14,957 bases of DNA from Sulfurovum sp. (GCA_015490315.1 WFYB01000204.1:1-14957); one strand, 5' to 3'. Counted from the stretch's first letter, positions 1 through 7,902 are shown. A program made the numbers and translations. The notes: a model not told the origin generated them from the letters alone.

Positions 1-2
1 AG

Positions 3-326
3 CGTTCACTGGGGTATGCACACATCACGATAGGCTGTCCTACTTATGTTCTTGCACATGAGCTTGGACATACGATGGGTCTGGTACACTCCAAAGATGA
101 TCCGTTCCATGGACGTACTGCCTATGCAAGAGGCTACAAAGAAGAGAATGATTTTGCGACCGTGATGGCATATACGACCGGTACAGCTGTCAAAATCAAT
201 AAATTTTCGAGTCCTGATCTTATCTGCCACTACAGCCAGTGCGGTATTGAAGCGGGTGAGACAGGAGAAGCGGATGCGGCAAGGTCACTTCGGGAGAGTA
301 TGCAGGCAGTTGCAAACTTCTATTAG
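3..326 (+). CDS. Metzincin-type secreted zinc metalloprotease, C-terminal part (cut by left edge)
   Basis: The frame is open from base 3, so only the last 107 residues are visible and the true start lies left of the window. The fragment carries the complete metzincin zinc motif HExxHxxGxxH (HELGHTMGLVH), with ligands H19, H23 and H29 and catalytic E20, numbered from the first visible codon. A Met-turn follows at VMAY (M55), as expected in clan MA(M). The following FSSPDL segment and the Gly-rich tail resemble the 'FSNP' region of bacterial reprolysin/M12-like peptidases. Two cysteines in ICHYSQCG could form a disulfide, which fits an exported enzyme. The signal peptide would be off-window. 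The next gene begins 9 bases after the stop, suggesting co-transcription. The superfamily is confident; the substrate is unknown. Confidence 0.85.
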   Translation, partial: RSLGYAHITIGCPTYVLAHELGHTMGLVHSKDDPFHGRTAYARGYKEENDFATVMAYTTGTAVKINKFSSPDLICHYSQCGIEAGETGEADAARSLRESMQAVANFY

Positions 327-335
327 TAAAGAGTG

Positions 336-1014
336 ATGAAAATTAATCTGCCGATCAAGCGTATGCTATGGGGCTTACCGATGGTTGCGGGTATGTTCTA
401 TCTGTACTTCCCATTAGGGAAGGATAGTGTCAAACCTTCTTATAAGGCAAAAACGTTCATGTCTCCTTCGCCTAAAGATGGGGGGTAGGGAGGAGATATC
501 GACAAGCAGTGGGGATATACATAGAGAAGTACTGCAAGAGGTCACTGCCCAAAGTACAGATAGTAGTGCTCGCTATGATGATGCGGTCATAGAGATAGCG
601 ATTGAGGATATTGTTGCCGAAAAAAAAGACGATATGAGAGTAGCACCGGTTTCTGCATGGCATATCGAGAGGGAGAAGATCGAAACCCTTACAGTGGGTG
701 ATACTCTTGTTGTGCCGCTTGACGGCATAGAGTATTTTCTGCAAGTGATAGATAGAGAGCGAATGGGAAAAAGTACGGTTATCACTGCTATGTATGAGGA
801 TGAAGGGATGCGTTACCCTACGGTCATAACCATTGGGAAAGAGACACTCTTTGTCACGTTTCAGACCCCTGATGGAGGGTATCAGTCATCACTGATCTCC
901 TCTGAAGGATATGTCTACTCCAACGCCTCGATCGAAGCTGCATGGGTTGACCACAGTCAAAGCGATACCCTAAAAGTCACTTCTAATAGAGATTTGGATA
1001 TAATCCCCCGATAA
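336..1014 (+). CDS. Exported protein with protease pro-domain-like C-terminus; frame broken at a G6 tract
   Basis: An ATG at 336 starts a 50-residue peptide with a basic N-terminus and a hydrophobic stretch (MLWGLPMVAGMFYLYF) that looks like a signal peptide or membrane anchor. It stops at a TAG at 486-488, right after six G (480-485). The next frame is open from there to 1014. Reading one G fewer gives D-G-G-R-E-E and a continuous 225-residue product, so the two parts are probably one gene. The downstream frame alone could start at GTG 427, but that lacks a plausible signal. Residues from about 110 on are beta-rich (TVGDTLVVPLDG, then FVTFQTPDGGYQ). This resembles N-terminal pro-domains of bacterial metzincins, by impression and not by search. 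The gene directly follows a metzincin. It could be an intact phase-variable gene, a pseudogene or a base-call error. Confidence 0.6.
993..1004 (+). promoter_or_regulatory. Extended -10 promoter for ileS
   Basis: TTTGGATATAAT sits inside the tail of the preceding gene, with TATAAT at 999-1004, 35 bases before the ileS ATG. The identical 12-mer occurs before obgE (13988-13999), and a one-base variant before rplU. Campylobacterota sigma-70 promoters rely on the -10 and often lack a -35 box, which fits. Predicted start of transcription is around 1011. Confidence 0.6.
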
Positions 1015-1039
1015 TATAACACTTAAGGTATTATCGACG

Positions 1040-3793
1040 ATGGATTACAAAGAAACCCTCCTTCTCCCCAAAACAGACTTTCCGATGCGCGGAAACCTGC
1101 CCCAAAATGAACCCAAAAAATATCAGGCATGGTTTGAGAACGGTGTCTATGAGCAGATGAAAGCAAAGCGTCCCAATGCCGAAATATTCACACTGCATGA
1201 CGGTCCTCCCTATGCCAACGGCGATATCCACATCGGGCATGCACTCAATAAGATCCTCAAAGATATTATCCTTAAACACAACTATTTTCAGGGCAAAGCG
1301 GTACGCATGACGCCGGGCTGGGACTGCCACGGACTGCCTATCGAGCAGAAGGTCGAGGAGAAACTCGGCAAAGAGAAGAAAGAGGCGATGCCTACAGCGA
1401 AGTTCAGAGAGCTCTGTCGTGCCCATGCGGCGAAATTTGTCGATATCCAGAGAGAGGGATTCAAGTCTCTGGGTGTGATCGCAGACTGGGAGCATCCCTA
1501 TGTAACGATGGATTTCAAGTTTGAAGCCAATATCTACCGAACACTTTGTGAAGTGGCAAAGAGAGGTCTGCTGGTCGAACGGCACAAGCCAATCTTCTGG
1601 TCATGGGCAGCGAGAACAGCACTGGCGGATGCGGAAGTGGAGTATGAAGAGAAAGAGGACTACTCGATATATGTTCATTTTGAGCTGAGTGACGCAGCCA
1701 AAGAGCAGATCGGTGTGGAGGGCAAAGCGGGCCTGGTGATCTGGACGACGACGCCGTGGACACTGCCTGCCAATACCGGTATCTCTATCAATCCGGATGA
1801 AATGTATGTGCTTACCGATGACGGGCATATCGTTGCAGAGGCACGCTATGATGCGATGATCGAAGAGGGGGTTGTCAGCGGACACGCCTCCCGCAAGATT
1901 GCTGCTACGGAGCTTGAAGGGCTCTTGGCGATCAACCCGCTAAGCGCCAGACCTTCCAAAGTGGTACTGGGTGAGCATGTCCTGATGGACGGCGGTACAG
2001 GGTGTGTCCATACCGCACCGGGTCATGGGGAAGATGACTACAAAGTAGGGCTCAAATATGGGCTGGATGTGGTCATGCCTGTCGATGAACGAGGATGCTA
2101 CGACGAGTCGGTCGTCGGACTTAACTTACTGCCCAACGCAGAGGATTTTGTAGGGATGCATATCTTCAAAGCCAATGAGCCGATCCTTGAACTACTTGGG
2201 GAGAGCCTCCTGAAAGTGAGCAAATTCAAACACTCCTACCCGCATTGCTGGCGAACCAAGAAGCCGCTTATCTATCGTGCAACCAACCAGTGGTTCATCT
2301 CAATCGATGATGTACCCAAAGGCTCAAACAAGTCTCTGAGAGAGAGTGCGCTGGATGCACTGGAGGATGTCACCTTCTATCCGGCAAGTTCCAAGAACAG
2401 ACTCAAACCGATGATCGAAGGCAGACCCGATTGGTGTATCTCAAGACAGCGGAGCTGGGGTGTACCTATAGCGTTTTTCAGACGCAAGAGCACCAAAGAG
2501 GTGATCCTCGATGATGCGGTACTCGAGCATATCGCCGCACTCTTTGATGAGCATGGTGCAGATGCATGGTATGAGATGAGCATTGCCGAGCTTTTACCGG
2601 AGGGGAGTAAGTACGATCCGGATGATCTGGAAAAGATCGAAGATATCCTCGATGTCTGGTTTGATAGCGGCTCAACTTGGAACGCCGTACTGAAGTTGGG
2701 CAACTATGATGCAGGCAACTACCCTGCATCACTCTATCTTGAGGGGAGTGACCAGCATAGAGGGTGGTTCCAGTCCTCACTGTTGCTAAGCAGCGCGATC
2801 AACCAGATCTCTCCCTATGAGACACTGGTCACACACGGTTTTACTGTGGATGAGAAGGGCGAGAAGATGTCCAAATCCAAAGGAAATGTCGTCGCACCGG
2901 ACAAAGTGGTCAAGCAGTATGGTTCAGAGATCTTGCGTCTGTGGGTAGCCCTGAGTGACTACCAGAGTGACCTGAAGATCAGTGACGGTATCTTGAAGCA
3001 GACAGCGGAGCAGTACAGAAAGATACGTAACACATTCAGATTTTTACTGGCGAATGTCAACGATCTTGATGCACTGGTCTCTCCTGAAGCGTATGGCGAA
3101 CTGGACAGATGGATCCTTGCCAAGGCGCAGAGGGTATTTGCTTCGGTCAAAGAGAGTTTTGACAGCTATGATTTCCTCAGAGGTTTTGCGACACTCAACC
3201 ACTTCATCACCAATGAGCTCAGCGGTATCTATATGGATATCACCAAAGATAGGCTCTACTGTGATGCACCAGATGCCCAGAGCAGACGTGCGACACAGTC
3301 AGCGATGACACTGATCGCCAAATCAATGCTGGGGCTGGTCGCACCGGTATTGACCTACACCGCTGATGAGATACTCGAGTATGCACCGAAGATATTCAAA
3401 GGTGAGATGCAGAGTGTCTTTGATCTGGTCTATGAGCCTATAGAGGACGTGGCAGAGAGCTTTGATGACAGTGTGTTGATCGAAGCGCGCGAGAAGTTCT
3501 CTGAGGCGATCGACTCTCTCAAGAAAGAGAAGCGTATCAAAGCCACACTTGAACTGGAGATTGCCGGAGAGAGAGACCTCTTCCCGATCAGCGACGAGAA
3601 AGATCTTGAGGACTGGTTCGTCGTCTCTGCGGTGAAGGCGCAGAGTGAGGGGGAAGAGCTCGCATCGTTTGAAGTGGCGGGCAAACACTTTGGGGTACAT
3701 AAAGCCACCGCTGCCAAGTGTCCAAGATGCTGGCGCTATACCGCACCTGCCGAAGAGATGCTGTGTCAACGCTGCAGTGAGGTCGTAGCCTGA
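1040..3793 (+). CDS. ileS: Isoleucyl-tRNA synthetase
   Basis: This is a full-length class Ia aminoacyl-tRNA synthetase of 917 residues (the E. coli enzyme is about 938). It charges tRNA-Ile with isoleucine in the cytoplasm. The HIGH signature is HIGH at residues 64-67 and the KMSKS loop is KMSKS at 609-613. The CP1 editing domain, which clears misacylated valine, is marked by WTTTPWTLPAN (235-245) and GTGCVHTAPGHGEDD near 319-333. The anticodon-binding domain follows residue 680. The C-terminus keeps a zinc finger with C894, C897, C909 and C912. The start codon has a modest AAGG upstream, and a TTTGGATATAAT promoter lies 35 bases before it. The stop overlaps the next small gene by one base (TGATG). 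Confidence 0.98.
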   Translation: MDYKETLLLPKTDFPMRGNLPQNEPKKYQAWFENGVYEQMKAKRPNAEIFTLHDGPPYANGDIHIGHALNKILKDIILKHNYFQGKAVRMTPGWDCHGLPIEQKVEEKLGKEKKEAMPTAKFRELCRAHAAKFVDIQREGFKSLGVIADWEHPYVTMDFKFEANIYRTLCEVAKRGLLVERHKPIFWSWAARTALADAEVEYEEKEDYSIYVHFELSDAAKEQIGVEGKAGLVIWTTTPWTLPANTGISINPDEMYVLTDDGHIVAEARYDAMIEEGVVSGHASRKIAATELEGLLAINPLSARPSKVVLGEHVLMDGGTGCVHTAPGHGEDDYKVGLKYGLDVVMPVDERGCYDESVVGLNLLPNAEDFVGMHIFKANEPILELLGESLLKVSKFKHSYPHCWRTKKPLIYRATNQWFISIDDVPKGSNKSLRESALDALEDVTFYPASSKNRLKPMIEGRPDWCISRQRSWGVPIAFFRRKSTKEVILDDAVLEHIAALFDEHGADAWYEMSIAELLPEGSKYDPDDLEKIEDILDVWFDSGSTWNAVLKLGNYDAGNYPASLYLEGSDQHRGWFQSSLLLSSAINQISPYETLVTHGFTVDEKGEKMSKSKGNVVAPDKVVKQYGSEILRLWVALSDYQSDLKISDGILKQTAEQYRKIRNTFRFLLANVNDLDALVSPEAYGELDRWILAKAQRVFASVKESFDSYDFLRGFATLNHFITNELSGIYMDITKDRLYCDAPDAQSRRATQSAMTLIAKSMLGLVAPVLTYTADEILEYAPKIFKGEMQSVFDLVYEPIEDVAESFDDSVLIEAREKFSEAIDSLKKEKRIKATLELEIAGERDLFPISDEKDLEDWFVVSAVKAQSEGEELASFEVAGKHFGVHKATAAKCPRCWRYTAPAEEMLCQRCSEVVA

Positions 3794-3918
3794 TGTTTGA
3801 TATGAGTCAGCCTATTCCGATGAGCGTGATCGTAGGCTCGATCCTGTTTATTTTTGGGCTGGTAGGCATCGGGCTTGGCGTGGTGGCATATTATAAAAAG
3901 AAGTCGGATATCAAGTAA
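3793..3918 (+). CDS. 41-residue single-pass membrane miniprotein between ileS and gatA
   Basis: The start codon shares its A with the ileS stop (TGATG), a classic translational-coupling arrangement. The 41-residue product has a short N-terminus (MFDMSQPIPM), one glycine-rich hydrophobic helix at about residues 11-33 (SVIVGSILFIFGLVGIGLGV), then a basic tail with YYKKK. By the positive-inside rule the C-terminus should face the cytoplasm. The TAA at 3916-3918 overlaps the gatA ribosome-binding site. No function is recognised. The glycine spacing in the helix would suit helix packing. The tight overlap and clean topology favour a real gene over a chance frame. Confidence 0.7.
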   Translation: MFDMSQPIPMSVIVGSILFIFGLVGIGLGVVAYYKKKSDIK

Positions 3919-3931
3919 GAGGAGCAAACGG

Positions 3932-5275
3932 GTGATCACACTAAAAGAAGCATTGACAAAAAGCAAAGAGGAGCTTGCCCAGTTGCGCAGCGAGCTCGAA
4001 GCCAAAGCCAAAGAGAGCGGTCTCAATGCCTACATCGGCTTTGAAAGCTCAGGTGAGGGCGTGCCTATCCTGATCAAGGATAACATTCAGGTCAAAGGGT
4101 GGAGTGTCACCTCCGCTTCAAAGATACTGCAAGGCTATATCGCCCCTTATGAGGCGACAGCGGTTGAAAACCTCAAAGCCAAAGGGATGATGGCGTTTGG
4201 GCGTGCCAACATGGATGAGTTTGCCATGGGATCGACCACTGAGAGCTCCTTTTACGGTCCTACCAAAAATCCACATGATATTTCTCGCGTACCTGGAGGA
4301 AGTTCGGGCGGGTCGGCTGCAGCGGTTGCCGGAGGCATCGCTATCGCCGCACTCGGTTCTGATACAGGCGGTTCTATCCGACAGCCTGCAGCCTACTGCG
4401 GATGTGTCGGGATGAAACCGACCTACGGACGTGTCAGCCGTTATGGTTTGGCTGCCTATGCTTCCAGTCTCGACCAGATCGGCCCTATTGCACAAAATGT
4501 CGAAGATGCGGCGATCCTCTATGATGCGATCAAAGGACATGACCCCAAAGACTCGACAAGTGCCGATTTTGAGATCGAAGATATCGCCAATAACCTCGAT
4601 GCGGACGTCAAGCTGACTATTGCAGTCATCGACTCTCATGTAGAGGCGGCGGATGCAGAGGTGCAAAAGGCGTTTAATGAAACTGTTGCCAAGCTTGAAT
4701 CGGCAGGACATACGATCGTACACAAAGAGATGAGCAACACCAAGTATGATATCGCGACCTACTATATCTTAGCCACTGCCGAAGCGGCGACCAACCTGGC
4801 ACGCTATGACGGTGTACGCTACGGCAGGCGGGCTGAAGCAAAAAATACGGAAGAGCTCTTCTTCAATACCAGAAGCGAGGGATTCGGTGAAGAGGTCAAG
4901 CGACGTATTTTGCTGGGTAACTTCGTACTCTCAAGCGGCTATTACGATGCCTACTATGTCAAGGCACAGAAGGTCAGACATCTCATCCGCGATGAGTACA
5001 ACAAGATCTTCGAAGGGGCAGACCTGATCCTCTCTCCGGTCGCACCGAGTGTTGCACCGAAAATGGGCTCCATTCACGACCCGCTGGAGATGTATAAGTC
5101 TGATATGTACACACTGGGAGTCAATCTGGCAGGACTGCCCGGCATCAGCCTGCCAGTTGCCAAAAATGACGAGGGAATGCCCATCGGACTTCAGCTGATC
5201 GCCAAAGCGTTTGATGAAAAAACACTCTTTAACGGTGCTGCAAGCATGGAAAAAGCAGTCAATTATATAGCATAG
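3932..5275 (+). CDS. gatA: Glutamyl-tRNA(Gln)/aspartyl-tRNA(Asn) amidotransferase subunit A
   Basis: GatA is the glutaminase/amidase subunit of GatCAB. It releases ammonia from glutamine for GatB, which turns Glu-tRNA(Gln) and often Asp-tRNA(Asn) into the correctly amidated forms. The amidase-signature triad is intact: K49 (LIKDN), cis-Ser S124 (GGSSGGS) and nucleophile S148 (DTGGSIRQP). The 75- and 24-residue spacings match the family. The start is set at the GTG at 3932, because AAGAGGAG at 3917-3924 lies 7 bases before it and ITLKEAL is the usual N-terminus. An ATG at 3875 would add 19 residues read through the preceding miniprotein gene. That gives 447 residues, slightly short for GatA but complete. 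gatB and gatC are not in the window. It appears coupled to ileS through the miniprotein gene. Confidence 0.97.
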   Translation: MITLKEALTKSKEELAQLRSELEAKAKESGLNAYIGFESSGEGVPILIKDNIQVKGWSVTSASKILQGYIAPYEATAVENLKAKGMMAFGRANMDEFAMGSTTESSFYGPTKNPHDISRVPGGSSGGSAAAVAGGIAIAALGSDTGGSIRQPAAYCGCVGMKPTYGRVSRYGLAAYASSLDQIGPIAQNVEDAAILYDAIKGHDPKDSTSADFEIEDIANNLDADVKLTIAVIDSHVEAADAEVQKAFNETVAKLESAGHTIVHKEMSNTKYDIATYYILATAEAATNLARYDGVRYGRRAEAKNTEELFFNTRSEGFGEEVKRRILLGNFVLSSGYYDAYYVKAQKVRHLIRDEYNKIFEGADLILSPVAPSVAPKMGSIHDPLEMYKSDMYTLGVNLAGLPGISLPVAKNDEGMPIGLQLIAKAFDEKTLFNGAASMEKAVNYIA

Positions 5276-5283
5276 AGAATAGA

Positions 5284-5341
5284 GGGGTCTGGTGATTTGT
5301 AATTTGTTGCATAGCAATGAATTATGAATCACCTGACACCC
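5284..5341 (+). other. Long RNA hairpin between gatA and guaB
   Basis: Bases 5291-5310 pair with 5314-5333 over 20 consecutive positions around a 3-base loop (ATA). The four pairs that are not Watson-Crick (5298/5326, 5299/5325, 5305/5319, 5306/5318) are all G-U on the + strand RNA. After a T-T mismatch the stem extends by C5289-G5335, T5288-A5336 and G5287-C5337. Past a bulged A5338 it adds three G-C pairs (5284-5286 with 5339-5341). No T-run follows, so it is not a standard intrinsic terminator. It may be an RNase III site, an mRNA stabiliser, or a small inverted-repeat element. Confidence 0.75.
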
Positions 5342-5381
5342 TCGGAGATTAAAAGCAAATACCATCCAAAGGAATACCATT

Positions 5382-6827
5382 ATGAGAATTAAAAAAAGAG
5401 CACTCACATTTGAAGATGTACTGCTGGTACCGCAACACTCCACCGTCCTTCCCAAAGAGGTCAGCGTCAAGACACAGCTGACACGCAATGTCTCGCTCAA
5501 CATTCCTATCGTCTCTGCCGCAATGGATACTGTCACAGAGTTCAAAGCTGCGATCGCGATGGCGAGACTCGGCGGTATCGGAGTGATCCACAAAAACATG
5601 GATGTCGCAACACAGGCGTTTCAGGTGACCAAAGTGAAGAAGTCTACCTCGGGTGTGATCATCGATCCTGTCTATATCGGTCCTGACGCTACTGTGGGTG
5701 AAGCGGATGCACTCATGGCAGAGTATCACATCTCGGGTGTACCGGTCGTGGATGGTGACAAAAAGCTAATCGGTATCATCACCAACCGGGATATGCGTTT
5801 TATCAGTGATATGTCAGCCAAGGTCTCCGATGTGATGACCGCTGCACCGCTGGTCACTGCCAAAGAGGGCACGACCCTCGAAGAGGCAGCCAAAGTCCTG
5901 CAGGAGCACAAAATCGAAAAGTTGCCTATCGTTGATGAGAACGGAACGCTGATGGGGCTGATCACGATCAAGGATATCCAGAAGAAAAAGCAATACCCCA
6001 ATGCCAACAAAGATGCCTACGGACGTCTGCGTGTCGCAGCAGCTATCGGTGTGGGGCAGCTCGATCGTGCCAAAGCGCTTGTGGATGCCGGTGTCGATGT
6101 GATCGTACTGGACTCTGCACACGGGCACTCCCAGGGTATCATCGATACGGTCAAACAGATCAAAAAAGAGCTCGATGTCGATGTGATCGCGGGTAACATC
6201 GCTACAGGCGAAGCAGCCAAAGATCTCATCGAAGCCGGAGCGGACGGTGTCAAAGTAGGGATCGGGCCGGGATCGATCTGTACGACACGTATCGTGGCTG
6301 GTGTGGGTGTGCCGCAGATCTCAGCGATCGATGAGGTAGCACAAGTGGCACAAAAACACGGCGTACCTGTGATCGCAGACGGCGGTATCAAGTACTCCGG
6401 TGACGTGGCAAAAGCACTTGCAGTGGGGGCAAGCTCAGTAATGCTGGGAAGCGCACTGGCAGGTACCTACGAAGCACCCGGAGAGATGATCCTCTTTAAC
6501 GGACGTCAGTTCAAAGAGTACCGCGGTATGGGCAGTATCGGCGCGATGACCAAAGGGAGTACCGACCGCTATTTCCAGGAGGGTACCGCAGCGGACAAGC
6601 TCGTCCCCGAAGGGATCGAAGGGCGCGTCCCCTACCGTGGAAAGATCGCCGATGTGATCCACCAGATGATCGGTGGTCTACGCTCCTCCATGGGCTACTG
6701 CGGCTCTGAGAGCATCCCGATGTTCTGGGAGAAAGCAGAATTTGTTGAGATCACTTCGGCAGGGCTCAAAGAAAGCCATGTACATGATGTGACAATCACG
6801 AAGGAGAGTCCGAATTATCATGGGTGA
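5382..6827 (+). CDS. guaB: Inosine-5'-monophosphate dehydrogenase
   Basis: The product catalyses NAD-dependent oxidation of IMP to XMP, the committed step of GMP synthesis, in the cytoplasm. At 481 residues it is a typical bacterial IMPDH. The TIM barrel is interrupted by two CBS domains at about residues 92-200 (including GVPVVD and LPIVDENG), which usually sense purine nucleotides. The catalytic loop GIGPGSICTTR places the nucleophile at C300, and the mobile flap appears as MGSIGAMTKGSTDRY. AAAGGA at 5368-5373 lies 8 bases before the ATG. A strong hairpin occupies the gatA-guaB gap, and no clear TATAAT was found there, so guaB may depend on read-through from gatA with RNA processing at the hairpin. 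Confidence 0.98.
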   Translation: MRIKKRALTFEDVLLVPQHSTVLPKEVSVKTQLTRNVSLNIPIVSAAMDTVTEFKAAIAMARLGGIGVIHKNMDVATQAFQVTKVKKSTSGVIIDPVYIGPDATVGEADALMAEYHISGVPVVDGDKKLIGIITNRDMRFISDMSAKVSDVMTAAPLVTAKEGTTLEEAAKVLQEHKIEKLPIVDENGTLMGLITIKDIQKKKQYPNANKDAYGRLRVAAAIGVGQLDRAKALVDAGVDVIVLDSAHGHSQGIIDTVKQIKKELDVDVIAGNIATGEAAKDLIEAGADGVKVGIGPGSICTTRIVAGVGVPQISAIDEVAQVAQKHGVPVIADGGIKYSGDVAKALAVGASSVMLGSALAGTYEAPGEMILFNGRQFKEYRGMGSIGAMTKGSTDRYFQEGTAADKLVPEGIEGRVPYRGKIADVIHQMIGGLRSSMGYCGSESIPMFWEKAEFVEITSAGLKESHVHDVTITKESPNYHG

Positions 6828-6875
6828 TTCCAAAGGGTCTATCAATGCTAAGGTAAACAATCATGAAGGCTTAAA

Positions 6876-7733
6876 TTGATTGATAAACTTTTAGATAAAC
6901 TCATTTTGAAGCTTACAGGTATAGATTGTAACAAAAGAAATCCAGTGGAGTACGACAAACTACTTCGTTCTCCCGGACAGAGTCTTGATGAAGCAATGGA
7001 TGGTATCCGGAATAAAATTCTAGATAAACTATTTTTTATATTGGCGATTATGATAGTATTTGTCATCTTGTCAATTACTCTACAATTTCCATCCTATTAT
7101 CAAATAATATTTATGCTCATTTTCCTTGGGTACGTTATCTTTTTACTTCAAAAATATTATCCTGTACTAAGAGACTATAGGCTAGGAAGAGATGGCGAAC
7201 GAAGTGTGGCACAATATCTATCGGCTGTAGCAAGACAACTTTCCAAAGAAGATGCCAATATGCATATTTACCATGATCTAGTCAATGAAAAAAAGAAATT
7301 CAATATAGATCATGTTGTCGTCTCCAAAAAAGGTATTTTTATAGTTGAGACAAAAACCTATAGAAAAGACAAAGAGCAAGCTATTAGGAATACTATTTTC
7401 TCTAATGGGAAAGAGCTTATTAAAAATGGTCAAAAATTAACTAACAATATACCTCTACAAATCAAAGGACAAGCACAATGGCTGCAAAGTGAACTTCATC
7501 AAATTACAGGAAAAAAATATCAAATTATTAAAATCATCGCATTTGTCGGCTGGTATGTAGAAGGTGAAAAGATTGATGATATTTATATTACTACAGCTAA
7601 AACGCTCAAAAATATAATAGAAAACCAATACAGCAAAATACTTTACGATGATGAAGAGTTAAAGCGTATAACCAGTTGCATACACAAATTGGCGACAGTT
7701 GGTGCCAAAAATCATACAGATATATGTGAATAA
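6876..7733 (+). CDS. Membrane-anchored NERD (nuclease-related) domain protein
   Basis: The 285-residue product has two hydrophobic segments at about 51-70 and 74-94, then a NERD domain from about 104 to 245. NERD proteins have a restriction-endonuclease-like fold. The expected landmarks are GRDGER (104-109), D145 in NIDHVVV, E158 and K160 in IFIVETKTY, and the NxPLQ-like element NIPLQIKGQA (191-200), so a D-ExK metal site looks intact. The start is the TTG at 6876, with GAAGG 7 bases upstream; an in-frame stop at 6864-6866 rules out anything earlier. The gene is clearly richer in A and T than guaB and metY on either side and uses many AAA/ATA/TTA codons, suggesting horizontal transfer. NERD domains occur in DNA-processing and some defence or plasmid contexts; the function here is unknown. 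Confidence 0.85.
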   Translation: MIDKLLDKLILKLTGIDCNKRNPVEYDKLLRSPGQSLDEAMDGIRNKILDKLFFILAIMIVFVILSITLQFPSYYQIIFMLIFLGYVIFLLQKYYPVLRDYRLGRDGERSVAQYLSAVARQLSKEDANMHIYHDLVNEKKKFNIDHVVVSKKGIFIVETKTYRKDKEQAIRNTIFSNGKELIKNGQKLTNNIPLQIKGQAQWLQSELHQITGKKYQIIKIIAFVGWYVEGEKIDDIYITTAKTLKNIIENQYSKILYDDEELKRITSCIHKLATVGAKNHTDICE

Positions 7734-7757
7734 AGTATCTGAACATTTGCCGGGTTG

Positions 7758-7793
7758 CCTCTATTGACGGCGGGAACACGCAGGGGAGTTTTT
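7758..7793 (+). terminator. Possible terminator after the NERD gene
   Basis: CCTCT (7758-7762) can pair with AGGGG (7782-7786), and GCG with CGC inside. This is followed closely by five T (7789-7793). The stem has a T-G pair and a 7-base bulge, so it is weak. It lies in a GC-rich patch inside otherwise AT-rich flanks. Placement between the NERD gene and the metY promoter is appropriate. Confidence 0.3.
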
Positions 7794-7867
7794 GCTTTAC
7801 TCTATTTAGCTTTTCGTATACACTTCCATCGAGGATGATAAGAGCGAGAGAATAAGCACTGACTAGC

Positions 7868-7873
7868 TATAAT
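7868..7873 (+). promoter_or_regulatory. -10 promoter element for metY
   Basis: A perfect TATAAT lies 29 bases before the metY start codon and would give a short leader of about 23 bases. AAGGA at 7892-7896 is the ribosome-binding site. No convincing -35 was seen, as is common in Campylobacterota. There is no room for a large riboswitch in this leader. Confidence 0.55.
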
Positions 7874-7902
7874 GTACCAATCATATATGATAAGGAATAC
7901 GA

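Noticed and set aside
75..326. Protease gene starting at the ATG at 75
   Set aside because: That Met is inside the HELGHTMGLVH zinc motif; the frame is open from base 3, so the gene enters from outside the window.
427..1014. Intact gene starting at GTG 427
   Set aside because: It lacks a signal peptide and a ribosome-binding site, and its first residues overlap a better-looking exported N-terminus in the other frame (ATG 336); a frameshift at the G-run explains both.
3875..3931. GatA starting at ATG 3875
   Set aside because: The extra 19 residues are read through the 41-residue miniprotein gene and do not resemble GatA; GTG 3932 has an excellent ribosome-binding site at the right distance.
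4118..4723. Long reverse-strand frames inside gatA, and similar ones at 4931-5599, 11164-11862, 1031-1585 and 3323-3769
   Set aside because: They lie opposite well-identified genes, have Cys/Arg/His-rich compositions typical of antisense shadows, and show no ribosome-binding sites or known motifs.
7749..7793. Possible CRISPR repeat (its reverse strand contains GTGTTCCCG)
   Set aside because: Only one copy is present, with no spacer-repeat periodicity and no cas genes nearby.
7734..7902. SAM-type riboswitch before metY
   Set aside because: The metY TATAAT is 29 bases before the start codon, leaving a leader of about 23 bases, too short for a known SAM aptamer.
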